Translations under genes and position numbers: made by a program | The notes under the pieces: generated by a model | What the model saw: only the letters and a program-made list of their open reading frames with translations | Databases searched by the model: none | Told to the model about the DNA's origin: nothing | Source of the DNA: a virus | Strand: one strand, 5' to 3' | Length of the DNA stretch: 63,334 nt | IMG/VR virus record: IMGVR_UViG_3300047494_000258 | Coordinates: 1 to 63,334 of that record | Part shown: positions 49,751 through 57,751 of the stretch, in pieces | Numbering within the stretch: position 1 is the first letter of the stretch | Layout: every line of letters starts with the position of its first letter

Positions 49751-51301
49751 ATGGAACGTCAAGTCCACAACCTTGTGCAGGGCACCCCAGAATGGGATGC
49801 CTTCCGCGCCTGTCATGACGGAGCAAGCGAAGCCGCGCCTGTCATGGGTCTTTCCAAGAAGGCGACGCGCACAGAGATTCTTCGACTCAAAGCGCTCGGC
49901 TTGGCGAAAGAGTTCAGCGAATACGTTCAGAAGAACATATTAGCCAAGGGCCACGCCGTCGAGGCACTCGCACGCCCGATCATTGAAGAACTCATAGGCG
50001 AAGACCTGTACCCAGCAACGTACAGCTACGGGCGGCTTTCCGCATCTGTCGACGGTATCAACATGGCCGCGACGCTTGCTATGGAGCACAAGCAGTTCGA
50101 AAAGGAACTGTTTGCCTCGGTCAAAGCCGGAGTGCTTCCAGAGGAGCACTGGCCACAGACCCAACAGATTCTACTGGTCACCGGTGCAGAAAGGCTCATT
50201 TTCGTCGTATCGGACGGCACGGCCGAGAACATGGCGTACCTGTATGTCGAGCCCGACGAGGCCTATCAACAGCGCATCGTTGCTGCTTGGAAGCAATTCA
50301 ACGAAGACGTTGCGAACTACGTTCCAGAAACGCCTGTCGTCCAGGCCGTCGGTGCACCAATCATGGCTCTTCCCGCCTTGAATGTCCGCATCCGAGGCGA
50401 GGTCGTGGTCAGCAACCTCCCCATCTATGAGGAGGCAGCGCTGGCTTTCATTGCAAAGATTCCAACGCTCCTTGAGACCGACCAGGACTTCGCGAATGCC
50501 GCGAAGACCATCAGTTACTTCGAAGAATCCGAAAAGGACCTGGAGGCCGTCAAGAAGCGCGCTCTTGAAGAGACCGTAGCGATTGATCAACTGTTCAAGA
50601 CAATCGACGTCATCAAGGAATCGATGCGCGCCAAGCGCCTCGAACTGGACAAGATCGTCGAGGCCCGCAAAGTTTCAATCCGGGGCGACGTGATCAGGAG
50701 CGGAAAAGATCGTCTGGCGATGCATATCGCAACTTTGAACGCAAGGCTCGGCGGCAACATCATGCCAACCATCGATGCGGACTTCGCGGGTGCCATCAAG
50801 GGCAAGCGCACGGTGGTCAGCCTTCACAACGCCGTCGACACTGAGCTTGCCAATAAGAAGATCGAAGCCAGCGAGATCGCAGACCGCATCGAGATCAATC
50901 AGCGCGTCTTCCGCGTCCTGGCAGCCGATCACACCGCTTTGTTCCCAGACCTGAATGCATTGCTGATCAAACTGGCAGATGACTTCCGCAATGCAGTCCA
51001 GCAGCGCATCAAGGAATTTAACGATCAGCCGATCGTCGTGGCCCCACTTGCGGCGCCCGCTGAGCCACCGGCCCGTGGAATGTTCACTTCCCCGGTGGCC
51101 GAGGTTACTTCGCCAGCAGCAGTCTTTGCAACCAGCAAACCGGCGACCACCGAGCTGCCATGGCACGAGCAGTCGCACCAGTCCGTTCTCGAGAACATCT
51201 ATCTATTCGCCTCGGACCGGAAGTACTCGGACGCCGATGCACGCGAAACGATTCTCAAGATTGTCACGCCTTTTGTGGTTCGCGAGAAAAAAGCAGCCTA
51301 A
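49751..51301 (+). CDS. YqaJ/lambda-exonuclease-family nuclease with C-terminal helical domain
   Basis: 516 residues from ATG 49751 with CAGGGAG upstream; a longer in-frame ATG at 49,670 overlaps the preceding gene. LVQGTPEWDAFRACHDGASEAAPVMG, GHAVEALARPIIEELIG, SYGRLSASVDG and PQTQQILLVTG are the exonuclease core of YqaJ enzymes. The C-terminal ~290 residues are a coiled-coil (DUF1351-like) extension. Works with the annealing-type protein upstream in phage recombination. Confidence 0.85.
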   Translation: MERQVHNLVQGTPEWDAFRACHDGASEAAPVMGLSKKATRTEILRLKALGLAKEFSEYVQKNILAKGHAVEALARPIIEELIGEDLYPATYSYGRLSASVDGINMAATLAMEHKQFEKELFASVKAGVLPEEHWPQTQQILLVTGAERLIFVVSDGTAENMAYLYVEPDEAYQQRIVAAWKQFNEDVANYVPETPVVQAVGAPIMALPALNVRIRGEVVVSNLPIYEEAALAFIAKIPTLLETDQDFANAAKTISYFEESEKDLEAVKKRALEETVAIDQLFKTIDVIKESMRAKRLELDKIVEARKVSIRGDVIRSGKDRLAMHIATLNARLGGNIMPTIDADFAGAIKGKRTVVSLHNAVDTELANKKIEASEIADRIEINQRVFRVLAADHTALFPDLNALLIKLADDFRNAVQQRIKEFNDQPIVVAPLAAPAEPPARGMFTSPVAEVTSPAAVFATSKPATTELPWHEQSHQSVLENIYLFASDRKYSDADARETILKIVTPFVVREKKAA

Positions 51302-51408
51302 CCGATCAATGGGCGAAACGTTGAGCCCTCGCCTCTCCTGTCAGTGGACGCACCGACGGGAACGCGAGGGCAAGAGACAAAGTAGCCCACCATTTTTGAA
51401 AGAGTGAA

Positions 51409-51726
51409 ATGCCAAACATCCCAATGACAGAAGTCGAATCCGACAATATCTTTGCTATCGGCTACGACGCCGAGATCAAGACGATGTACGTCCGGTTTAA
51501 GAGTTGGCCAAAGAAAGATGCCGCTGGCGTGCAACAGCCTGGCGTCCCGACGTCGCTCTATAGCTATGAGCACGTCGATGCTGCCACTTATCGCCGGGTC
51601 ACAACGCGCTTCATTGAAGACAGCGTCACCAAGTCCTTCAATGGGCTCGTGAAGGCTCATCCGACGAAATTCCCATACACCAAGCTCGAATCGGCTCCTG
51701 GCGTGCCCGCGACGGTGGCTGCGTGA
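51409..51726 (+). CDS. KTSC domain protein
   Basis: 105 residues. VESDNIFAIGYDAEIKTMYVRF, SLYSYEHVDAATYRRV and KSFNGLVKAHPTKFPYTKLE match the KTSC domain, a short beta domain found in phage early genes with no established biochemical role. It ends 4 bp inside the methyltransferase gene. Confidence 0.75.
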   Translation: MPNIPMTEVESDNIFAIGYDAEIKTMYVRFKSWPKKDAAGVQQPGVPTSLYSYEHVDAATYRRVTTRFIEDSVTKSFNGLVKAHPTKFPYTKLESAPGVPATVAA

Positions 51727-53873
51727 ATCAAGACTCGCTTATCCGAGAAATCCGACACGGCCATCTATTTTGCGGGCTTGGTGGCGGCGCCAAGGGCTTT
51801 AATCGTGGCAAGGCGCGCGTTGGCAATACGACCGCTAAGTTCCGCTGCTTGGGCGGCATTGACGTCGACGCGGCCTCGATCCGTGACTTCGGGCGGCTCG
51901 CTGGCGTAGCGGGCACGGTGATGGATCTGTTCGATCGCGACCAATATGTCGCTTTCCACGGCCGCGAGCCTGCATCGCACTGGCGCGAGGCTATGCCGTC
52001 CGACATCGTCAAAGCGATGGGCAATGAGCGGCCCCACATCTGGTTCCTCTCGGCGCCCTGCAAGGGCTTCAGCGGCCTGCTTTCGGAAACCAAGTCCCTG
52101 ACCACCAAGTACCAGGCGCTTAACCGACTGACGCTGCGTGGCATCTGGCTGGCGCTAGAAGCCTACAAGGACGATCCGGTCGAAATGATCGTCTTCGAAA
52201 ATGTCCCTCGCATCGCGACGCGCGGCCGGCATCTGTTGGATCAGATTGTCGGACTGCTCAAGGCCTACGGCTACGCAGTCGCCGAAACGACGCATGACTG
52301 TGGCGAGCTCGGTGGATTGGCCCAGAGCCGCAAACGCTTCCTTCTGGTCGCTCGGCATCACGAGAAGGTGCCACCTTTCCTGTACGAGCCAGAGAAGCGA
52401 TCGCTTCGGGCCGTGGGCGACGTGCTCGGCCGCATGCCGATGCCAGGCGTGGGCGGACCAATGCACCGCATCCCGTCCCTGCAATGGAAGACATGGGTGC
52501 GCCTTGCGTTTGTCGAGGCGGGCTCCGACTGGCGGTCGCTGAACAAGCTGGCCATTCAGGACGGGTACTTGAGAGATTTCCTGATCGTGCCAGAAATGCA
52601 TCGCACCTCACTTGGCGTGAATGCTTGGGACGAGTCTGGTCCGACCATCACCAGCCGGGGCTTCCCTCTCAATGGTGCATTCTCGGTCGCCGATCCACGC
52701 CAAGTGGCGTTCAAGAACGGTTATGGCGTTATGGACTGGCAACAGGCATCCGGTGCCGTGGCTGGCGAGGCCGCGCCGTCCAATGGCCGCTACGCGATCG
52801 CTGATCCTCGGTTCAAGCAATCTGCTGAATGGCATGACGGACACGCCTATGGAGTCACAGCGTGGGGCGAACCTTCTTCGACGGTCACCGCGCGCGGCAA
52901 CCCGGGCAGCGGTTACTTCACGGTCCAGGATCCTCGAGTCGATGGAGTGCGGCACAGCAATGTCTACCGCATCGTCGCCTGGGACGAGGTTGGCCGTTCA
53001 GTAACGGCTGGCAGCGGACCGAGCGCCGGAGGAATTGGCGTTGCCGACCCTCGGGGTGGATCAGACCCAACACTGCTACACGGGAAGTATCGCGTCACAG
53101 ATTGGGAAGAGTCCAGTCGCGCAGTGATCGCAGGTGACGATAACGGCGCCTATGCCGTTGCTGATCCTCGGCCGTCGCAGCGCGAGGACTACAAGCAGAC
53201 CAAATATCGCGTCAATAGCTTCGATGAAAGCACTGGCTCAGTTATAGCTGCCTCGACCACCGGGAACGGCGCATTTGCTGTCGCAGATCCTCGCCCGGGC
53301 TACGGGCCATCGACGCACCACAATGTTTTGCATATGACAGAGTGGGATTCGACTGCAAAAACTGTCACGGGCAGCGGACATCCTGCAGGGGGTGCTCTAA
53401 GCGTCGCAGACCCTCGTCCGAACATTGACCGCTCGAAAGGTGATCACTACCTAACCGGCGGTCACTACGGCGTGTTGCCATGGGATGGTACGAGCGGGGC
53501 AGTATCGGCGTCCGCCAACCAAGACAACGGTCGCTGGTCAGTCGCCGATCCAAGGTTGCCGGAAGCAACCGACAAGGTCATCGCGATCATCCGCGCGCGC
53601 GACGGCACCTGGCATAGGCCGTTCACCACGCTAGAACTCGCTGCCTTGCAGAGCTTGGTCGATCCAGAGGAATACCTCGAACTAGATGGCCTGTCTGACA
53701 GCGCCTGGCGCGAGCGGATCGGCAACGCTGTGCCACCTGAGGCTGCGGAAGCTATCGCAGGCGTCATGGGCACCACACTGCTTCTAGCGTGGGCTGGCGA
53801 GACGTTCACTCTGTCAGCGCAGCCAATCTGGGTTCGTCCGATGGCTGTCGCACTGAGCGTGCGAGGCAACTGA
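51723..53873 (+). CDS. DNA cytosine-5 methyltransferase with eight ADPR-type repeats
   Basis: 716 residues. Motif I (LFCGLGGGAKGF, 15-26), the PC motif with Cys113 in APCKGFSG, ENV at 159-161, and QSRKRF at 201-206 identify a C5 methyltransferase. Between about residues 295 and 615, where the target-recognition region is expected, lie eight ~40-residue repeats each ending in (V/I/Q)-(A/x)-DPR. Motif X (RERIGNAVPPEAAEAIA) closes the fold. Each repeat contains W-x-(D/E)-x3-(T/V), like the canonical pre-motif IX segment. Confidence 0.9.
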   Translation: MNQDSLIREIRHGHLFCGLGGGAKGFNRGKARVGNTTAKFRCLGGIDVDAASIRDFGRLAGVAGTVMDLFDRDQYVAFHGREPASHWREAMPSDIVKAMGNERPHIWFLSAPCKGFSGLLSETKSLTTKYQALNRLTLRGIWLALEAYKDDPVEMIVFENVPRIATRGRHLLDQIVGLLKAYGYAVAETTHDCGELGGLAQSRKRFLLVARHHEKVPPFLYEPEKRSLRAVGDVLGRMPMPGVGGPMHRIPSLQWKTWVRLAFVEAGSDWRSLNKLAIQDGYLRDFLIVPEMHRTSLGVNAWDESGPTITSRGFPLNGAFSVADPRQVAFKNGYGVMDWQQASGAVAGEAAPSNGRYAIADPRFKQSAEWHDGHAYGVTAWGEPSSTVTARGNPGSGYFTVQDPRVDGVRHSNVYRIVAWDEVGRSVTAGSGPSAGGIGVADPRGGSDPTLLHGKYRVTDWEESSRAVIAGDDNGAYAVADPRPSQREDYKQTKYRVNSFDESTGSVIAASTTGNGAFAVADPRPGYGPSTHHNVLHMTEWDSTAKTVTGSGHPAGGALSVADPRPNIDRSKGDHYLTGGHYGVLPWDGTSGAVSASANQDNGRWSVADPRLPEATDKVIAIIRARDGTWHRPFTTLELAALQSLVDPEEYLELDGLSDSAWRERIGNAVPPEAAEAIAGVMGTTLLLAWAGETFTLSAQPIWVRPMAVALSVRGN

Positions 53874-54889
53874 TGGCCGAGAATTCATCCATCGAATGGT
53901 GCGACCACACCTTCAACGGCTGGATAGGCTGTAGTCGCGTCGGTCCGGGTTGCGATAACTGCTATGCCGCGGTGAGCACCCCGGTACGCGTGGCCGGGAT
54001 CAAATGGGGCCCGGGAGAAGATCGTGTTAGGACCAAGCCATCGAATTGGGCAAAGCCGCGTCAATGGGAGCGGAACGCCGAGTCCTTTATGGCGCAACAC
54101 GGTCGTCGTCAGCGGGTGTTTTGTTCAAGCCTCGCAGATGTTTTCGACAACGAAGTGCCGACCCAGTGGCGCACCGATCTACTGCGGCTGATTCTGGAAA
54201 CTCCGAGTCTCGATTGGCTGCTGCTCACCAAGCGGATTGGAAATGCTAGGCGAATGCTTGACGACGCAGTAACGGTCGATGGTCGTCTGATGGACGCGAG
54301 CGACCGTTATCGGCCCCTGCCGAATGTCTGGATCGGGGCGACAGTGGTTAACCAGGATGAGGCCGACCGAGACATACCGAAGCTACTTGAAGTTCCAGCG
54401 GCAATTCGCTTTCTCAGCATTGAGCCAATGCTAGGCGCGATCGATCTTTCTCGATTCTTGTGGCAATGCTGCGGGAACTATCAGGATGGTGCTGAGCATA
54501 TGGGAAGCCGCGAGGGTCCCGTTTGCTGCGGGAATCCCGAAACAAAGGACTTGCTTCACTGGATCATCGTTGGGGGCGAAAGCGGTCCTAAAGCACGCCC
54601 GGCTCATCCAAATTGGTTTAGAAGCCTGCGTGACCAGTGCGCGCAAGCCGAGGTGCCGTATTTGTTCAAGCAGTGGGGTGAGTGGGCTCCTCATCGTGCT
54701 GGTGCCGGTGGCGATGAGGGCGGCGACCTGCGTCGAGGCCACGTCAGATATTTGGAGGGCGATGGACGTAGACCAGATGGCCACTTCCGCAAAGGAGATG
54801 CCGCCGTCGCACGCATCGGCAAGAAGGCATCCGGCCGGCTCATAGACGGCATCGAACACAACGGTTTCCCGCAGTCATTCCATAACTAG
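53873..54889 (+). CDS. Gp37/Gp68 (DUF5131) phage protein
   Basis: 338 residues from ATG 53873 (TGATG with the methyltransferase stop). Cys10, Cys20, Cys27 and Cys30 (CSRVGPGCDNCYA) form a metal or Fe-S cluster site, then FCSSLADVFDNEVPTQWRTDLLRLI and WIIVGGESGPKARP. The Gp37/Gp68 family resembles radical-SAM or deazaflavin-type enzymes, but its activity is unknown. Lies between a DNA methyltransferase and the DGR, so a nucleic-acid-modification role is possible. Confidence 0.85.
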   Translation: MAENSSIEWCDHTFNGWIGCSRVGPGCDNCYAAVSTPVRVAGIKWGPGEDRVRTKPSNWAKPRQWERNAESFMAQHGRRQRVFCSSLADVFDNEVPTQWRTDLLRLILETPSLDWLLLTKRIGNARRMLDDAVTVDGRLMDASDRYRPLPNVWIGATVVNQDEADRDIPKLLEVPAAIRFLSIEPMLGAIDLSRFLWQCCGNYQDGAEHMGSREGPVCCGNPETKDLLHWIIVGGESGPKARPAHPNWFRSLRDQCAQAEVPYLFKQWGEWAPHRAGAGGDEGGDLRRGHVRYLEGDGRRPDGHFRKGDAAVARIGKKASGRLIDGIEHNGFPQSFHN

Positions 54890-54898
54890 GAGCACGAA

Positions 54899-55504
54899 AT
54901 GTCAGCAGTCTTAAAACAAGATTTTCCCGTCGCAGTTGGCGACCCCTTTGAGGGCGGCTATTTTGCAGGACTTTTCGGTGTTTCGGGAAGGGTGGCTGCG
55001 CTCATCGTGGCGCCAAAGGCTACCGGCGAACTGAAAGCGACATCCCTCTCGCGCAACTACCCCGCGCCGCGCGCATCCTCGATCAACGACGGGATTGTCA
55101 ATACGCTTGTTCTTGAGAAAGAGAGCGAAATCGCGTCCTGGGCACTCGGTCTAGAAATCGCAGGCCATAAGGATTGGTATATCCCCAGTATCGATGAGCT
55201 AGAGATTCTCTATCGAGCCTTCAAGCCAACAACCCGCGAGAACTTTATCTACAACCGGTCGGGCTTAAATTTATCGGCGCTTCCCGCTACACCAGCTTAC
55301 ACGCTGGCCAACCCTCTTCAGACATCGATCGATTTGTTCAGAGCTGGTAACACAGAGGCGTTTGAAGACGATTGGTACTGGAGTTCGACCGTCTTGGAAG
55401 ACCCGAACTATGCGTGGTACCAGAACTTCTACAACGGCTACCAGGGCCACTACCACGTCTACTACCACCTCCGGGCCCGCGCCGTCCGCAGATCGTTTCT
55501 TTAA
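54899..55504 (+). CDS. DGR variable protein 2 (C-type-lectin-fold target)
   Basis: 201 residues, AGGAG-type ribosome site upstream. It lacks the coiled coil of targets 1 and 3, beginning with a beta-rich part (GGYFAGLFGVSGRVAALIV) and then KDWYIPSIDELEILYRAF and DDWYWSSTVL, the DUF1566 pattern. The VR covers the last 28-30 codons, AWYQNFYNGYQGHYH...RAVRRSFL. Ten VR codon changes all fall on template adenines. No signal peptide or TM. Confidence 0.88.
   Translation: MSAVLKQDFPVAVGDPFEGGYFAGLFGVSGRVAALIVAPKATGELKATSLSRNYPAPRASSINDGIVNTLVLEKESEIASWALGLEIAGHKDWYIPSIDELEILYRAFKPTTRENFIYNRSGLNLSALPATPAYTLANPLQTSIDLFRAGNTEAFEDDWYWSSTVLEDPNYAWYQNFYNGYQGHYHVYYHLRARAVRRSFL
55412..55495 (+). repeat. 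DGR variable repeat VR2
   Basis: 84 bp gaplessly aligned with the template; ten substitutions at template adenines, none elsewhere before the constant IMH block. AAC codons become TAC, GGC or CAC. A 5-bp stem (AACTC/GAGTT, 55,503-55,526) lies just after the stop, similar in place to that after VR1. Confidence 0.95.
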
Positions 55505-55529
55505 CTCTTAGTCCTTTCAGGGAGTTCGC

Positions 55530-56009
55530 ATGACTCAGGCAACACTCGAAGCTATCCAGGCGAAGCGTGACGAAGTTATCGGCCACGTCGCTGAACTGGA
55601 CAAGTTGATTGAATCTTTCAAAACAGCGCCGCCAGTGCGCATCAGCCTTGATATGAACGTTCCGCTGCAGCCGGGCGAAATGTACGCCGGCCTGATCCTG
55701 CACAAGGGACTGCGCGAGGGGCATCACATCATCTTACTGCCAGGCGATCACGATGCATCGAACTGGGCTGATGCCAAGAAATGGGCAGCATCCATCGGTG
55801 GCGATCTACCGTCTCGGCCAGAACAAGCGCTTCTGTTCGCTGACTTCCGCGATGAGTTCAAGAAAGAGGCCTATTGGTCCAACACGGCGTATGAGCACGC
55901 CAGTGGCTACGCGTGGTTCCAGAGCTTCAACGGCGGCACCCAGAACTTCAGCCACGTCAACAACTACCGCCGGGCCCGCGCCGTCCGCAGATTAGTTTTT
56001 AGTCTTTAG
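55530..56009 (+). CDS. DGR variable protein 3 (C-type-lectin-fold target)
   Basis: 159 residues, GGGAG ribosome site. N-terminal coiled coil (about 5-33), then GEMYAGLILHKG, HHIILLPGDHD and GGDLPSRPEQALLFADF, similar throughout to target 1. The variable end reads AWFQSFNGGTQNFSHVNN...RARAVRRLVFSL. VR3 occupies codons 128-155. One non-adenine change (T to G) also occurs. No signal peptide or TM. Confidence 0.88.
   Translation: MTQATLEAIQAKRDEVIGHVAELDKLIESFKTAPPVRISLDMNVPLQPGEMYAGLILHKGLREGHHIILLPGDHDASNWADAKKWAASIGGDLPSRPEQALLFADFRDEFKKEAYWSNTAYEHASGYAWFQSFNGGTQNFSHVNNYRRARAVRRLVFSL
55911..55994 (+). repeat. DGR variable repeat VR3
   Basis: 84 bp aligned to the template. Ten changes at template adenines, including the TAC codon (to TTC), plus a CTC-to-CGC change at 55,969 that is not an adenine. 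The end reads AGA TTA where the template has AAA TCA, so the IMH-proximal end is less conserved than in VR1 and VR2. Confidence 0.95.
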
Positions 56010-56024
56010 TTCTTTTTCACCGGC

Positions 56025-56384
56025 ATGGCACTTCACACCGAACTGACGATTTACAAGGACGCTTCCGCGCTCTTCGCCCTTGCAATGAAAGTGGCCACGA
56101 ACATGCGTCGAGATTCTAAGCAGCTCATCGGCGGCAAGTTTCGAGACGAATGCATGGAGATCCTTCACGCGGTTGCAGACGCAAATAGCGTTTTCGGCCA
56201 AGAGAAGGTCGCCTTCATCGACACTTTGCACAAGCGGCTCCGCGGCGTAGAGATCCTGTTGCGGCTGTCCCGCGATCAAGGGCTCGTTCCAACGAGCCAG
56301 TACTCGCAGGCGATCCAGCTAACCCAAAGCATCGGGCGTCAGGCGGGTGGATGGCGCCGTAAAGCACTTGCGCCCGCTTCATGA
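56025..56384 (+). CDS. avd: DGR accessory variability determinant (Avd)
   Basis: 119 residues, basic four-helix-bundle pattern: ASALFALAMKVATNMRRDSKQ, FRDECMEILHAVADANS, TLHKRLRGVEILLRLSRDQG and the end QSIGRQAGGWRRKAL, which resembles the C-terminal helix of the Bordetella phage Avd. Avd binds the reverse transcriptase and the template RNA. Its stop overlaps the reverse-transcriptase frame (ATGA at 56,381). Identified by size, composition and place. Confidence 0.8.
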   Translation: MALHTELTIYKDASALFALAMKVATNMRRDSKQLIGGKFRDECMEILHAVADANSVFGQEKVAFIDTLHKRLRGVEILLRLSRDQGLVPTSQYSQAIQLTQSIGRQAGGWRRKALAPAS

Positions 56385-57751
56385 TGGTTAAGGCCAACAT
56401 GACTGAGCGTTTCATTGATCTGGTCGTGCCCCTGGCTCACAAGGCCACGGACAGGCGCATTGCAGATACCGCTGGCAGTAGCCAGGTCAGGTCTAGCGCA
56501 GTTTCTCGACTGGCTGGCGATCGCCTCCGGTCGGGCGACGTGAATAGCACGATGTGGCGTGGTACCAGAACTTCAACAACGGCAACCAGAACAACAACAA
56601 CGTCAACAACAACCTCCGGGCCCGCGCCGTCCGCAAATCAATCCGCGCGCCCCCATGCCGGTTTTTCTTTTCAGGACCTCGTGCAGGCCTATCTGGACTG
56701 CCGGCGCACCAAGCGCAATTCCGATAGCGCCCTCGCCTTCGAGGCCGATCTCGAGCGCAACCTGTCAGAACTGTACGAGGAACTGATCAGCGGCCGATAT
56801 CAACCGGGCCGAAGCATCTGCTTTGTCATCACCAAGCCAAAGCCGCGGGAAGTATGGGCGGCGCCATTTCGCGATCGTATCCCGCACCACCTGCTCTACG
56901 ACGCGATATCGCCCCTTTTCTACCCGTCTTTCATCGCCGACAGTTGCGCCTGTATCCCTGGCCGCGGTACGCACTACGCAGCGCGTCGGCTCGAAGCCAA
57001 GGTGCGAAGCATCACACAGAACTGGACGCGTCCCGCGTTCTACCTGAAATGCGACCTGGCTAACTTTTTCGTCTCGATCGACAAGGACATCGTTTGGAAA
57101 TTGCTGGCCAAGCGAGTGCCTGATCCGGCGCAGTTGGCGCTGGCTCGCACCATCCTATTCAACGATCCGCGCATTGGCGCCGAGATCAGGTCCACCGGAG
57201 CCAAGATGGCACGGGTACCGGCTCACAAAAGCTTACTCAACCAGGTCGATGGGAAAGGCCTGCCGATTGGGAATCTCAGTTCCCAGTTCTTCGCCAACAT
57301 CTACCTCAACGAGCTCGACCAGTTCGTAAAGCATCGGATCGGCTGCAAGCATTACATCCGGTATGTGGATGACTTTATCCTCCTGGACGAATCGCCTGCG
57401 CGCCTGAACGAAGCTCTGGCCAGAATCGATGCTTTCCTACCTGAGACGCTCAACGTTCGCCTGAACCCAGCCAAGACCATTGTGCAGCCCGTGGCGCGTG
57501 GTGTCGATTTTGTTGGCCAAGTTATCAAACCATTCCGCAGGACAGTGCGTCGCCGCACAGCGATCGCCTCCTTGAGCCGACTTGAGGATCTGCCGGCCGA
57601 GGATGTCCTGGCCTCTGCCAATAGCTACTTCGGGATCTTCCGGCAAGCAAGTGGCCACCGGGACCAAGTAAGGCTCGCCAACGCGCTCAGAAAGCGTGGA
57701 CACAGCATCAATTCATCAATCACCAAAACATATCGAAGGGCCAAGGCATGA
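56381..57751 (+). CDS. DGR reverse transcriptase with N-terminal extension overlapping the template
   Basis: 456 residues if started at ATG 56381 (ATGA overlap with avd). The catalytic part begins near residue 95 (FSFQDLVQAYLDCRRTKRNSD); GLPIGN at 293-298 and YVDD at 328-331 (IRYVDDFILLD) are reverse-transcriptase core motifs; the end is the DGR-type thumb. Residues ~58-87 are read from the template repeat in another frame, giving a Thr/Arg-rich linker. Alternative in-frame starts: ATG 56,552 or GTG 56,681. Either the template is part of the coding region or the true start is later. Confidence 0.92.
   Translation: MMVKANMTERFIDLVVPLAHKATDRRIADTAGSSQVRSSAVSRLAGDRLRSGDVNSTMWRGTRTSTTATRTTTTSTTTSGPAPSANQSARPHAGFSFQDLVQAYLDCRRTKRNSDSALAFEADLERNLSELYEELISGRYQPGRSICFVITKPKPREVWAAPFRDRIPHHLLYDAISPLFYPSFIADSCACIPGRGTHYAARRLEAKVRSITQNWTRPAFYLKCDLANFFVSIDKDIVWKLLAKRVPDPAQLALARTILFNDPRIGAEIRSTGAKMARVPAHKSLLNQVDGKGLPIGNLSSQFFANIYLNELDQFVKHRIGCKHYIRYVDDFILLDESPARLNEALARIDAFLPETLNVRLNPAKTIVQPVARGVDFVGQVIKPFRRTVRRRTAIASLSRLEDLPAEDVLASANSYFGIFRQASGHRDQVRLANALRKRGHSINSSITKTYRRAKA
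56557..56640 (+). repeat. DGR template repeat (TR)
   Basis: 84 bp with 11 AAC codons and one TAC in the VR reading frame, spaced by constant TTC, GGC, CAG and GTC codons. The 3' 24 bp are GC-rich (CTCCGGGCCCGCGCC) ending AAATCA, versus AGATC in the variable repeats. Every variable-repeat difference in VR1 and VR2, and ten of eleven in VR3, falls on an A of this template. It lies between avd and the catalytic part of the reverse transcriptase. Confidence 0.96.

Noticed and set aside
56557-56640. Simple AAC microsatellite
   Set aside because: The repeated AAC codons are interrupted by fixed TTC, GGC, CAG and GTC, and three diverged copies with the same constant positions exist elsewhere, so it is a DGR template.
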